Shown here: positions 6,626 to 12,225 of the stretch, piece after piece
Layout: each line of letters opens with the position of its first letter
Position numbering within the stretch: position 1 is the stretch's first letter
NCBI GenBank assembly: GCA_946061355.1
Contig: CAMGRE010000058.1
Location: forward strand, 1-12,225
DNA length: 12,225 nucleotides
Direction: 5' to 3'
Source: an uncultured bacterium
GTDB lineage: Bacteria > Bacillota > Clostridia > Lachnospirales > Lachnospiraceae
Translations under genes and position numbers: made by a program
Notes under the pieces: model-generated
Told to the model about the DNA's origin: nothing
Databases searched by the model: none
What the model saw: only the letters and a program-made list of their open reading frames with translations

Positions 6626-6640
6626 CGCGCCATGGGCGCG
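6626..6640. other. GC-rich hairpin between converging xerD and DAHP synthase genes
   Basis: CGCGCC (6626-6631), loop ATG, GGCGCG (6635-6640) is a perfect 6-bp stem in the 37-base gap between the two stops. No T run follows on either strand, so it is not a standard terminator. It could pause polymerase or protect the 3' end of the minus-strand mRNA. Confidence 0.4.
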
Positions 6641-6646
6641 TTCATA

Positions 6647-7675
6647 CTATTCGTAATCGGCGATATCGTAGATCAGCCGTTCGCTGTCTTCCCAACCGAG
6701 ACACGGATCGGTGATGGATTTGCCATAGACGCCGTCGCCGATCTTCTGGCAGCCTTCCACCAGATAACTTTCGATCATCACGCCTTTGACAAGTTTGTGA
6801 ATATCCCTGTTCAGCTTGCGGCTGTGCATGACTTCTTTTACGATGCGGATCTGCTGCTCAAACTGTTTGTTGGAGTTGTTGTGGTTGGCATCGATGATCG
6901 TTGCGGGATTCATCAGATCCATTTTGTTGTACATCTCCAACAGGCTGTTCAAGTCTTCGTAATGGTAGTTGGGCAGGCTGCGTCCGTATTTATTGACGGA
7001 TCCTCGCAGCACAGTGTGCGCCAGAGGATTTCCCGTGGTGTTGACCTCCCATCCGCGGTAGATGAAGGAGTGGGGATGCTGCGCCGCAAACACAGAATTC
7101 AGCATGATTGAGAAATCGCCGCTGGTAGGATTTTTCATGCCGGCGGGCACATCAAAACCGCTGACGGTAAGACGGTGCTGCTGATCCTCCACGGAGCGGG
7201 CACCGATGGCAACATAGGACAGGATATCCTGTACATAGCGCCAGTTCTCGGGATAGAGCATCTCGTCCGCAGCGGTAAGCCCCGATTCCGCAATGGCGCG
7301 GATGTGCATTTTTCTCATCGCGATGAGACCGGCGAGAAAATCAGGCTTCTTCTCGGGATCCGGCTGATGCAGGATTCCCTTGTAGCCTTCCCCGGTTGTG
7401 CGGGGCTTGTTCGTATAGATGCGGGGGATCAGGATGAGTTTGTCCTTAACCTTTTCGTTTACCTTTGCGAGCCTTGTGACATAGTCGCATACGGCGTCCT
7501 CATTATCTGCAGAACACGGGCCGATGATGACGAGAAATTTATCGCTTTCTCCCGTGATCACCTTTTTGATCTCTTCATCCCGTTCCTCTTTTAGCGCGGC
7601 GAGAGCCGGCGGTACGGGATACTGTTCCCTGATCTCGGCAGGGGCAGGCAATTTTTTTATGAATTCAAATGACAT
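6647..7675 (-). CDS. aroF: 3-deoxy-7-phosphoheptulonate (DAHP) synthase, AroF/AroG/AroH class
   Basis: The enzyme condenses phosphoenolpyruvate with erythrose 4-phosphate to DAHP, the first step of the shikimate pathway. At 342 residues it matches the class I enzymes typified by E. coli AroG (350). The metal-binding set is visible: Cys54 in VIIGPCSADNED, His265 in IDANHNNSNK, Glu302 in MIESYLVEG and Asp323 in KSITDPCLGWED. Other class motifs are PRTTGEGYKG (91-100) and AIGARSVEDQQHR (156-168). There is no chorismate mutase or ferredoxin-like domain. I start at ATG 7675, with GAGGAA 6 bases upstream. The frame stays open to a TTG at 7774, but that codon lies in the -35 box. The gene appears to be monocistronic. 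Which amino acid inhibits it cannot be read with confidence, and I use aroF as a generic name. Confidence 0.93.
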   Translation of the reverse strand: MSFEFIKKLPAPAEIREQYPVPPALAALKEERDEEIKKVITGESDKFLVIIGPCSADNEDAVCDYVTRLAKVNEKVKDKLILIPRIYTNKPRTTGEGYKGILHQPDPEKKPDFLAGLIAMRKMHIRAIAESGLTAADEMLYPENWRYVQDILSYVAIGARSVEDQQHRLTVSGFDVPAGMKNPTSGDFSIMLNSVFAAQHPHSFIYRGWEVNTTGNPLAHTVLRGSVNKYGRSLPNYHYEDLNSLLEMYNKMDLMNPATIIDANHNNSNKQFEQQIRIVKEVMHSRKLNRDIHKLVKGVMIESYLVEGCQKIGDGVYGKSITDPCLGWEDSERLIYDIADYE

Positions 7676-7745
7676 TTCATGTTCCTCTTTTCCTGTAAAT
7701 ACGCTGCAGGTATGCTTAAACCTCCGATACCGGCGCTTCTTTCGT

Positions 7746-7774
7746 ATTATAGAAAAAGAGATGGGTAAAGTCAA
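7746..7774 (-). promoter_or_regulatory. Sigma-A promoter of the DAHP synthase gene
   Basis: On the minus strand, TTGACT (7774-7769), 17 bases, TATAAT (7751-7746). The start of transcription would be near 7739, leaving a leader of about 64 bases. I see no T-box, leader peptide or attenuator in that leader. Confidence 0.82.
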
Positions 7775-7783
7775 GATTTGCTT

Positions 7784-7817
7784 AAAACGGAGCGCGGATA
7801 TATCCCGGACATCGCGC
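7784..7817 (-). terminator. Weak candidate terminator of the SpoVB-like gene
   Basis: On the minus strand GCGCG (7817-7813) can pair with CGCGC (7796-7792) around 16 bases, followed by TCCG and four T (7787-7784). The stem is short and the loop long, so termination may be partial. It sits just before the DAHP synthase promoter. Confidence 0.3.
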
Positions 7818-7828
7818 GCAAAGGCATT

Positions 7829-9253
7829 TTAGGTATACCTGCGTACGGCGCCATAGTTTAGGAAGGTCATGAGAAGCTGGCTCAGCAGAAGGCCCCACAG
7901 ATATCCGTTGATGCCTGTGAGCGGAACAAGGAAAAAGGTGAACAGCAGACGGATGAGCAGAGCGATCACACTGAAGCAGAAAGTGGGGACGGTGTGTCCC
8001 AATCCGTGGAGAATGCTGGACATCGTTCCTGACAGATAGAGAAATGGGCAGATGAAACTAAGGGTCAGGATGAAAGAGTCCGCCATCTTACTGTCAAAGA
8101 GAATGATTCCGGCGAGATTTCCAAGCAGCAGGAAAAGAATCGTGCAGAGCACGCCAAAAATGCTGCTGCATATCGTGGATTTTCTGACAGCACGCCGTAT
8201 GGCGAGGCGATTGTTGCTCAGGTCCGCTTCCGAGATGACCGGCAGGAGAAGTACGCAGAAAGAGTTGATCAGCGCGGACGGAAACAGGATCAGGGGCAGC
8301 GCCATACCGGTGAGCACGCCGTAGACGGAGAGCGCCTGAGAATTTGTCATTCCGTGTCGCATCAGGCAGACGGGCAGATAAACTGCTTCCATACTCTGCA
8401 GAAAGTTGATAACCAACCGGTTGGCGCTGAGCGGCGCAGCCAGCAGGAACATCTTCCGCAGAAGTCCGGGCGGCACCAGGCGGTCGGAATCGTGCCGGGA
8501 ACGGGAGTACGTCAGGCTGCCAGGGTGAACGGTTGAACGGGCACGCGACAGGCAGCCCGGATAGATGACTTCCAGTTTAGTAAAGCGCGCATAGATGGCA
8601 AAGAGGGACAGGAGAACGGCACAGGCTTCTCCGAGGGCAAGTCCTGCCGCCGCACAGCCGATTCCGGGTGTTTCTCCGCGCAGGATGATCCGGCGGCATA
8701 ACAGGAAGACACTTCCCACTCTGGCGACCTGCTCCACGATCTGCGTAGCGGCAGGAAGGGACGTTTTCTTGATGCCGTAGAAATAGCCGTTTGCCAGAGA
8801 ATGAATGGCGCTGAGCGGAATGGAGAGGGAGAAGATGCGAAGCAGAGGAGCTGTTCTTTTTTCCATCAGGAAATGTATGGAAATAAAATCAGCAAAATGG
8901 TAAATAATACAAGTGCAGAGTATGGAGAGCGGAAGGGAGAGGACTGCACCCGTGAGCAGGATATGCAGCGAAGTACGGTAATCCTTTGTGCTTGTCTCGG
9001 ATGCCACGTATTTCGAGATGGCAGTCTGGATCCCGGCTGCGGTAAGAGAAAAGGATAACGCCATCACGGGGGAGATCAGCTGATAGATTCCCATTCCTTC
9101 CTCTCCGAAGGTCTTAGAAAGGAATGCTCTGTAGAAAAAACCGATCAGACGGCTGGCAAATCCTGTGAGCGTCAGAAGCAGCGTACCGGTGATCAGCGGA
9201 TTGCCTGTAAAGGGAAGCCGTCGGTTCCATTTTCTTTGATAATTTCGGTTCAT
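7829..9253 (-). CDS. SpoVB-like polysaccharide flippase (MOP/MATE superfamily)
   Basis: A 474-residue, highly hydrophobic protein with about a dozen membrane segments, of the polysaccharide-exporter branch of the MOP superfamily. The N-terminal part, with FASRLIGFFYRAFLSKTFGEEGMGIYQL (two halves at about 32-48 and 49-60), closely follows the SpoVB pattern of 'RIxxR..LS...G.EG.G.YQ'. SpoVB is needed for the spore cortex and is thought to move lipid-linked peptidoglycan precursors in the mother cell. A basic, Ser/Arg-rich cytoplasmic loop (about 230-270) separates the two halves. Length is slightly below B. subtilis SpoVB (518). Several paralogues exist in many Clostridia, so it could serve another polysaccharide; I give no gene symbol. 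The start ATG 9253 has only a weak GGAAA ribosome site. It stands alone, divergent from the sulfur operon. Confidence 0.82.
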   Translation of the reverse strand: MNRNYQRKWNRRLPFTGNPLITGTLLLTLTGFASRLIGFFYRAFLSKTFGEEGMGIYQLISPVMALSFSLTAAGIQTAISKYVASETSTKDYRTSLHILLTGAVLSLPLSILCTCIIYHFADFISIHFLMEKRTAPLLRIFSLSIPLSAIHSLANGYFYGIKKTSLPAATQIVEQVARVGSVFLLCRRIILRGETPGIGCAAAGLALGEACAVLLSLFAIYARFTKLEVIYPGCLSRARSTVHPGSLTYSRSRHDSDRLVPPGLLRKMFLLAAPLSANRLVINFLQSMEAVYLPVCLMRHGMTNSQALSVYGVLTGMALPLILFPSALINSFCVLLLPVISEADLSNNRLAIRRAVRKSTICSSIFGVLCTILFLLLGNLAGIILFDSKMADSFILTLSFICPFLYLSGTMSSILHGLGHTVPTFCFSVIALLIRLLFTFFLVPLTGINGYLWGLLLSQLLMTFLNYGAVRRYT

Positions 9254-9283
9254 GGGATTGTTTCCGGCACATATTTTTGATAA

Positions 9284-9291
9284 ATTATATG
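9284..9291 (-). promoter_or_regulatory. Candidate -10 element of the SpoVB-like gene
   Basis: On the minus strand CATATAAT (9291-9284) contains a perfect TATAAT and also agrees at seven of eight positions with the sigma-E -10 consensus CATACAmT. Neither a good sigma-A -35 nor a good sigma-E -35 lies at the right distance, so which factor reads it is open. It is about 31 bases before the ATG. Confidence 0.35.
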
Positions 9292-9303
9292 CAGGAGCGC
9301 TTG

Positions 9304-9332
9304 TTGACAGAACAAGGGTACGGTGCTATAGT
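9304..9332 (+). promoter_or_regulatory. Sigma-A promoter of the iscS-iscU-mnmA operon
   Basis: TTGACA (9304-9309), 17 bases, TATAGT (9327-9332). Transcription would start near 9339, giving a leader of about 52 bases. It is divergent from the SpoVB-like gene, sharing the 137-base gap 9254-9390. Confidence 0.85.
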
Positions 9333-9339
9333 GAAAATG

Positions 9340-9359
9340 CTAAATTCGTAGTGGTTTAG
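9340..9359. promoter_or_regulatory. Short inverted repeat at the operon transcription start
   Basis: CTAAA (9340-9344) and TTTAG (9355-9359) are spaced by 10 bases and lie on the predicted transcription start. Fe-S or cysteine regulators of the Rrf2 family (IscR, CymR) bind A/T-rich dyads near such promoters, so an operator is possible. The repeat is short and I cannot match it firmly to a known site. Confidence 0.25.
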
Positions 9360-9390
9360 TAGGAAATAAAAATATAAGGAGTGGGTTGGA

Positions 9391-10569
9391 ATGAAGCCAT
9401 TGATATATCTGGATAATGCGGCGACGACAAAGACCGCAAAGGAAGTTGTGGATGCCATGCTTCCTTATTTTACGGAGGATTACGGCAATCCCAGCAGTCT
9501 GTATTCCCTGGGAGCCAAGAGCAAGGAAGCGGTGACAAAGGCGCGTGAGACGATCGCGGGAACGCTGGGAGCCCAGTCGAATGAGATCTATTTTACCGCA
9601 GGAGGATCCGAGTCGGACAACTGGGTGTTCAAGGCAACCGCGGACGCATATGAACAGAAAGGAAAACATATCATTACGTCGAGGATCGAGCATCATGCAA
9701 TCCTCCACACATGTGATTATCTTGCCAAAAAAGGCTTTGAGATCACATATATCGATGTGGATGAGAACGGAATCCTGAAGTTGGATGAGCTTGAGAAGGC
9801 GATCCGTCCCGACACGATCCTGATCAGTGTTATGTTTGCAAATAACGAGATCGGAACAATCCAGCCGATCAAAGAGATCGGTGAGATCGCCAGGAAACAC
9901 GGCGTGCTGTTCCACACCGATGCGGTACAGGCGTACGGTCATGTGCCGATCAACGTGGATGAGTGCAATATCGATATGCTCAGCGCCAGCGGACATAAAT
10001 TTAACGGGCCGAAGGGAATCGGTTTCCTGTATATCCGCAAGGGAGTGAAGATCCGTTCCTTTGTGCACGGGGGACAGCAGGAGCGCGGCAGGAGAGCCGG
10101 CACCGAGAATGTGACGGGTATCGTGGGCATCGGAGCAGCGGCAGAGCGCGCTTTCCGTGTCATGGAGGAGAGAAACAAGCGGGAGATCGAACTCAGGGAT
10201 TACCTGATTGCACAGATTGAGGAGAAGATCCCTTACTGCAGACTGAACGGAGACAGAGTCAGGAGACTTCCAAACAATGTGAATTTCAGTTTTCAGTTCG
10301 TGGAGGGAGAATCTTTGCTGATCTGTCTGGACGGGGAAGGAATTTGTGCTTCCACAGGGTCAGCTTGTGCATCCGGTTCGCTGGATCCTTCCCATGTTCT
10401 GCTTGCGATCGGACTGCCGCATGAGATCGCGCATGGTTCTTTGCGTCTGACGCTCGGCGAGGAGACGACGAAGGAGGAATTGGATACAGTTGTTGCGGCG
10501 CTTGTGAAGATTATTGAGCGTCTGCGAAATATGTCTCCGCTGTATGAGGATTTTTTGCGAAAGCAATGA
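9391..10569 (+). CDS. iscS: Cysteine desulfurase (IscS/NifS family)
   Basis: This PLP enzyme takes sulfur from L-cysteine, leaving alanine, and holds it as a persulfide for delivery to scaffolds and thiolation enzymes. The 392 residues show the N-terminal YLDNAATT (6-13), NPSS, GGSESDNW, the cofactor histidine region IEHHAIL, the Schiff-base lysine Lys203 in SASGHKFNGPKG, GGGQ-like HGGQQERGRRAGTEN, and the persulfide cysteine Cys326 in STGSACASGSLDPSHVL. The long loop around the cysteine and SGSLDPSHVL make it group I (IscS/NifS), not SufS. AAGGAG (9376-9381) lies 9 bases before the ATG. First gene of an operon with an IscU-type scaffold and mnmA, so it probably feeds both Fe-S assembly and tRNA thiolation. 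Often called nifS in Clostridia; no nitrogenase gene is present here. Confidence 0.95.
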   Translation: MKPLIYLDNAATTKTAKEVVDAMLPYFTEDYGNPSSLYSLGAKSKEAVTKARETIAGTLGAQSNEIYFTAGGSESDNWVFKATADAYEQKGKHIITSRIEHHAILHTCDYLAKKGFEITYIDVDENGILKLDELEKAIRPDTILISVMFANNEIGTIQPIKEIGEIARKHGVLFHTDAVQAYGHVPINVDECNIDMLSASGHKFNGPKGIGFLYIRKGVKIRSFVHGGQQERGRRAGTENVTGIVGIGAAAERAFRVMEERNKREIELRDYLIAQIEEKIPYCRLNGDRVRRLPNNVNFSFQFVEGESLLICLDGEGICASTGSACASGSLDPSHVLLAIGLPHEIAHGSLRLTLGEETTKEELDTVVAALVKIIERLRNMSPLYEDFLRKQ

Positions 10570-10685
10570 GCAGTGCGTCTGCATGCAGAGACAAACCGAC
10601 TGCTGGCAGGCGGTTTTGACTATGCATACAGACATAGGGCGAAGCCCGCGAATGAGGAAGCCGGAGGCTTCCGAATTTGCACTGC
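10570..10685 (+). other. Highly folded 116-nt intercistronic element of unknown nature
   Basis: Starting at the base after the iscS stop, this segment can fold into a closed branched structure. Outer helix: GCAGTGC (10570-10576) with GCACTGC (10679-10685). Inside it: GTCTGCATGCA (10577-10587) with TGCATACAGAC (10623-10633), 10 of 11 pairs, enclosing AAACCG (10593-10598) with CGGTTT (10611-10616). Then GGGC-GAA-GCCC (10637-10647), and GGAAGCC-GGA-GGCTTCC (10656-10672). No reading frame with a ribosome site runs through it. It could be an RNA element that sets mRNA processing or the iscS:iscU ratio, or a small palindromic repeat with 7-base inverted ends that landed behind the stop codon. The remainder, 10686-10720, holds the iscU ribosome site. 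Confidence 0.55.
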
Positions 10686-10720
10686 GATAACAGATAAAAA
10701 TAGAAATGGAGGAATAGAGA

Positions 10721-11164
10721 ATGTACAGTGAAAAAGTAATGGATCACTTTCAGAATCCCAGAAATGTGGGAGAGATAGAGAACGCCGCGGGCGTTGGTAC
10801 GGTGGGCAATGCCAAATGCGGCGATATCATGAGGATTTATCTGGACATTGATGAGAATCAGATCATCCGTGATGTGAAGTTCAAGACGTTTGGATGTGGC
10901 GCTGCGGTGGCTACCAGCAGCATGGCGACTGAGATGGTAAAGGGCAAGAGCATCCAGGAAGCGATGCAGATTACCAATAAGGCAGTTGCCGAGGCACTCG
11001 ACGGGCTTCCACCGGTCAAGATGCACTGTTCTCTGTTGGCGGAGGAGGCGATCCATGCCGCACTCTGGGACTATGCGGAGAAAAACCACATCACCATCGA
11101 GGGATTGAAGAAACCGAAGTCCGATATCCATGAGGGTGAGGAAGACGAGAGCGAAGAGTATTAG
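10721..11164 (+). CDS. iscU: Fe-S cluster scaffold protein, IscU/NifU N-terminal type
   Basis: A 147-residue scaffold on which [2Fe-2S] clusters are built with sulfur from the cysteine desulfurase. The three cluster cysteines are present: Cys33 in NAKCGD, Cys59 in FGCGAA and Cys103 in MHCSLLAEEA, together with Asp35. The N-terminus MYSEKVMDHFQNPRNVGE is the standard IscU/NifU opening. It lacks the ferredoxin-like middle and the Nfu C-terminal domain of full NifU. It also lacks the LPPVK-to-chaperone context of the proteobacterial operon, although the LPPVK motif itself is there (96-100), just before Cys103. The last ~20 residues form an acidic tail (EGEEDESEEY). GGAGGA (10708-10713) lies 7 bases before ATG. 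It is separated from iscS by the folded element but is only 9 bases from mnmA. Confidence 0.95.
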   Translation: MYSEKVMDHFQNPRNVGEIENAAGVGTVGNAKCGDIMRIYLDIDENQIIRDVKFKTFGCGAAVATSSMATEMVKGKSIQEAMQITNKAVAEALDGLPPVKMHCSLLAEEAIHAALWDYAEKNHITIEGLKKPKSDIHEGEEDESEEY

Positions 11165-11173
11165 GATCATAGC

Positions 11174-12225
11174 ATGAAGAAAAAAGTGGTAGTGGGGATG
11201 TCGGGAGGCGTGGATTCCTCCGTGGCGGCATGGCTTCTGAAAGAGCAGGGCTATGATGTCATCGGTGTGACGATGCAGATCTGGCAGGATGAGGACGCGG
11301 CGCTCACACAGGAGAACGGTGGCTGCTGCGGATTGTCCGCTGTGGACGATGCACGCAGAGTGGCTCAGACCATAGGCATTCCCTATTATGTAATGAATTT
11401 TAAGAACGAATTCAGGCGTTCGGTCATGGATTATTTCGTTGCGGAATATCTGCGTGGCAGGACGCCGAATCCATGTATTGCCTGTAACCGGTATGTCAAA
11501 TGGGAGTCATTGCTTAAGAGGAGTCTTGAGATTGGTGCGGATTATATTGCCACGGGTCACTATGCCAGGGTGGCGCATCTTCCGAATGGGAGATATGCCC
11601 TGCAGATTTCGAAGACGGGGAAAAAGGATCAGACGTATGCCCTTTACAATCTGACACAGGAGCAGCTGGCCCATACGCTCATGCCTGTCGGGGATTACAC
11701 CAAGGAGGAGATCCGCGGGATTGCGGAGGAGCAGAAGCTTCCCGTGGCACACAAGCCGGACAGTCAGGAGATCTGCTTTATCCCGGACAATGACTATGCG
11801 GGCTTCATCGACAGGGAGGCTGGAGAGCAGGTGCCGCCGCCGGGGCAGTTTGTCACATCGGACGGCCGGTTGCTCGGCACGCATAAGGGCATTACCCATT
11901 ACACGGTCGGACAGCGCAAAGGGCTGAATCTGGCGATGGGACATCCCGTGTTCGTCACGCAGATCCGACCGGAGACGAACGAAGTCGTCATCGGGGAGGC
12001 GGAGGATGTGTTCACGGATACGCTGACGTGCAGTAATCTCAATTGCATGGCGGTGGATGCGTTTCATGACGGGGAAAGCTTTCTGGGGAAGATCCGCTAC
12101 GGACACGGCGGAGAGGAATGTACGGTGAGAATGCTCGACCGGGACACGCTGGAGTGCACATTCAAAAAGCCTGTGCGGGCAGTGACGCCGGGACAGGCTC
12201 TGGTGTTATACCGCGACGGCTATGT
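11174..12225 (+). CDS. mnmA: tRNA-specific 2-thiouridylase MnmA (3' end outside window)
   Basis: MnmA activates U34 of Glu, Gln and Lys tRNAs with ATP and replaces its 2-oxygen with sulfur. The open frame runs off the right edge; 350 codons are visible of a family length of about 360, so nearly all is here. The N-terminal PP-loop ATPase motif is SGGVDSS (10-16). Catalytic Cys101 lies in PNPCIACNRYVKW and the partner Cys201 in SQEICFIPD. HYTVGQRKGL marks the start of the central domain, and the C-terminal beta-barrel runs to the end. A GGCCGLSAVDDARRVA stretch is typical of clostridial members. ATG 11174 follows AGGA (11163-11166) by 7 bases. The position behind a cysteine desulfurase recalls the B. 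subtilis YrvO-MnmA pair, where the desulfurase hands sulfur straight to MnmA. Confidence 0.95.
   Translation, partial: MKKKVVVGMSGGVDSSVAAWLLKEQGYDVIGVTMQIWQDEDAALTQENGGCCGLSAVDDARRVAQTIGIPYYVMNFKNEFRRSVMDYFVAEYLRGRTPNPCIACNRYVKWESLLKRSLEIGADYIATGHYARVAHLPNGRYALQISKTGKKDQTYALYNLTQEQLAHTLMPVGDYTKEEIRGIAEEQKLPVAHKPDSQEICFIPDNDYAGFIDREAGEQVPPPGQFVTSDGRLLGTHKGITHYTVGQRKGLNLAMGHPVFVTQIRPETNEVVIGEAEDVFTDTLTCSNLNCMAVDAFHDGESFLGKIRYGHGGEECTVRMLDRDTLECTFKKPVRAVTPGQALVLYRDGY

Noticed and set aside
6584..7111. Plus-strand open frame of 175 codons over the DAHP synthase gene
   Set aside because: It is antisense to a clear enzyme gene with a full active site, and its translation has no recognisable domain. 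Other frames within rny, the aminotransferase and iscS were dismissed for the same reason.
7676..7745. T-box or attenuator in the DAHP synthase leader
   Set aside because: The leader is only about 64 bases, with no T-box core, no terminator/antiterminator pair and no aromatic-rich leader peptide.
7676..7774. N-terminal extension of DAHP synthase to codon 7774
   Set aside because: The extension covers the promoter and leader; ATG 7675 has a proper ribosome site and gives a family-like N-terminus.

Overview
The window looks like a chromosomal segment from a spore-forming anaerobe of the class Clostridia, most likely a Lachnospiraceae-type genome. This rests on protein resemblance and gene order (recA-recX-rny; nudF-spoIIM-xerD; nifS-nifU-mnmA), on sporulation homologues (SpoIIM, SpoVB) and on strong AGGAG-type ribosome sites. 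I see no plasmid, phage, IS element, CRISPR array, rRNA or tRNA. The tyrosine recombinase is a housekeeping XerD, not a mobile-element integrase.

Layout. (1) 1-2751, plus strand: the 3' end of recA, recX, then rny (RNase Y) from its own sigma-A promoter, whose -35 box overlaps the recX stop codon. A 36-residue hydrophobic small protein follows rny closely, and a perfect 14-bp terminator ends the unit. (2) 2752-4835, plus: a type Ic aspartate-aminotransferase-like PLP enzyme, preceded by a 14-bp palindrome that looks like an operator, and an ADP-ribose-pyrophosphatase-type NUDIX hydrolase. (3) 4836-5573, plus: spoIIM with a TTG start inside a long inverted repeat, a sigma-E-like promoter candidate, and a terminator. 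(4) 5574-6618, plus: xerD with a near-consensus promoter and a terminator built into its last codons. (5) 6647-7774, minus: a monocistronic DAHP synthase (aromatic amino acid entry enzyme) with a near-consensus promoter. (6) 7829-9253, minus: a SpoVB-like MOP/MATE flippase. (7) 9304-12225, plus: cysteine desulfurase, IscU/NifU-type scaffold and MnmA (tRNA 2-thiouridylase, cut by the window end). The first two are separated by a highly folded 116-nt element of unknown nature.

How the genes work together. RecA/RecX serve recombination and repair. RNase Y starts mRNA decay at the membrane, and the small membrane protein behind it may be co-expressed. SpoIIM and SpoVB are engulfment and cortex functions. 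The last operon makes a sulfur hub: cysteine desulfurase supplies persulfide sulfur to the scaffold for Fe-S clusters and probably to MnmA for thiolation of U34 in tRNA.

Most of the window is ordinary core genome. The parts most worth a second look lie between the genes: the folded element between iscS and iscU, the unannotated 36-residue protein after rny, the hairpin that buries the spoIIM start codon, and the GntR-like palindrome before the aminotransferase. No wholly new multi-gene system is evident.
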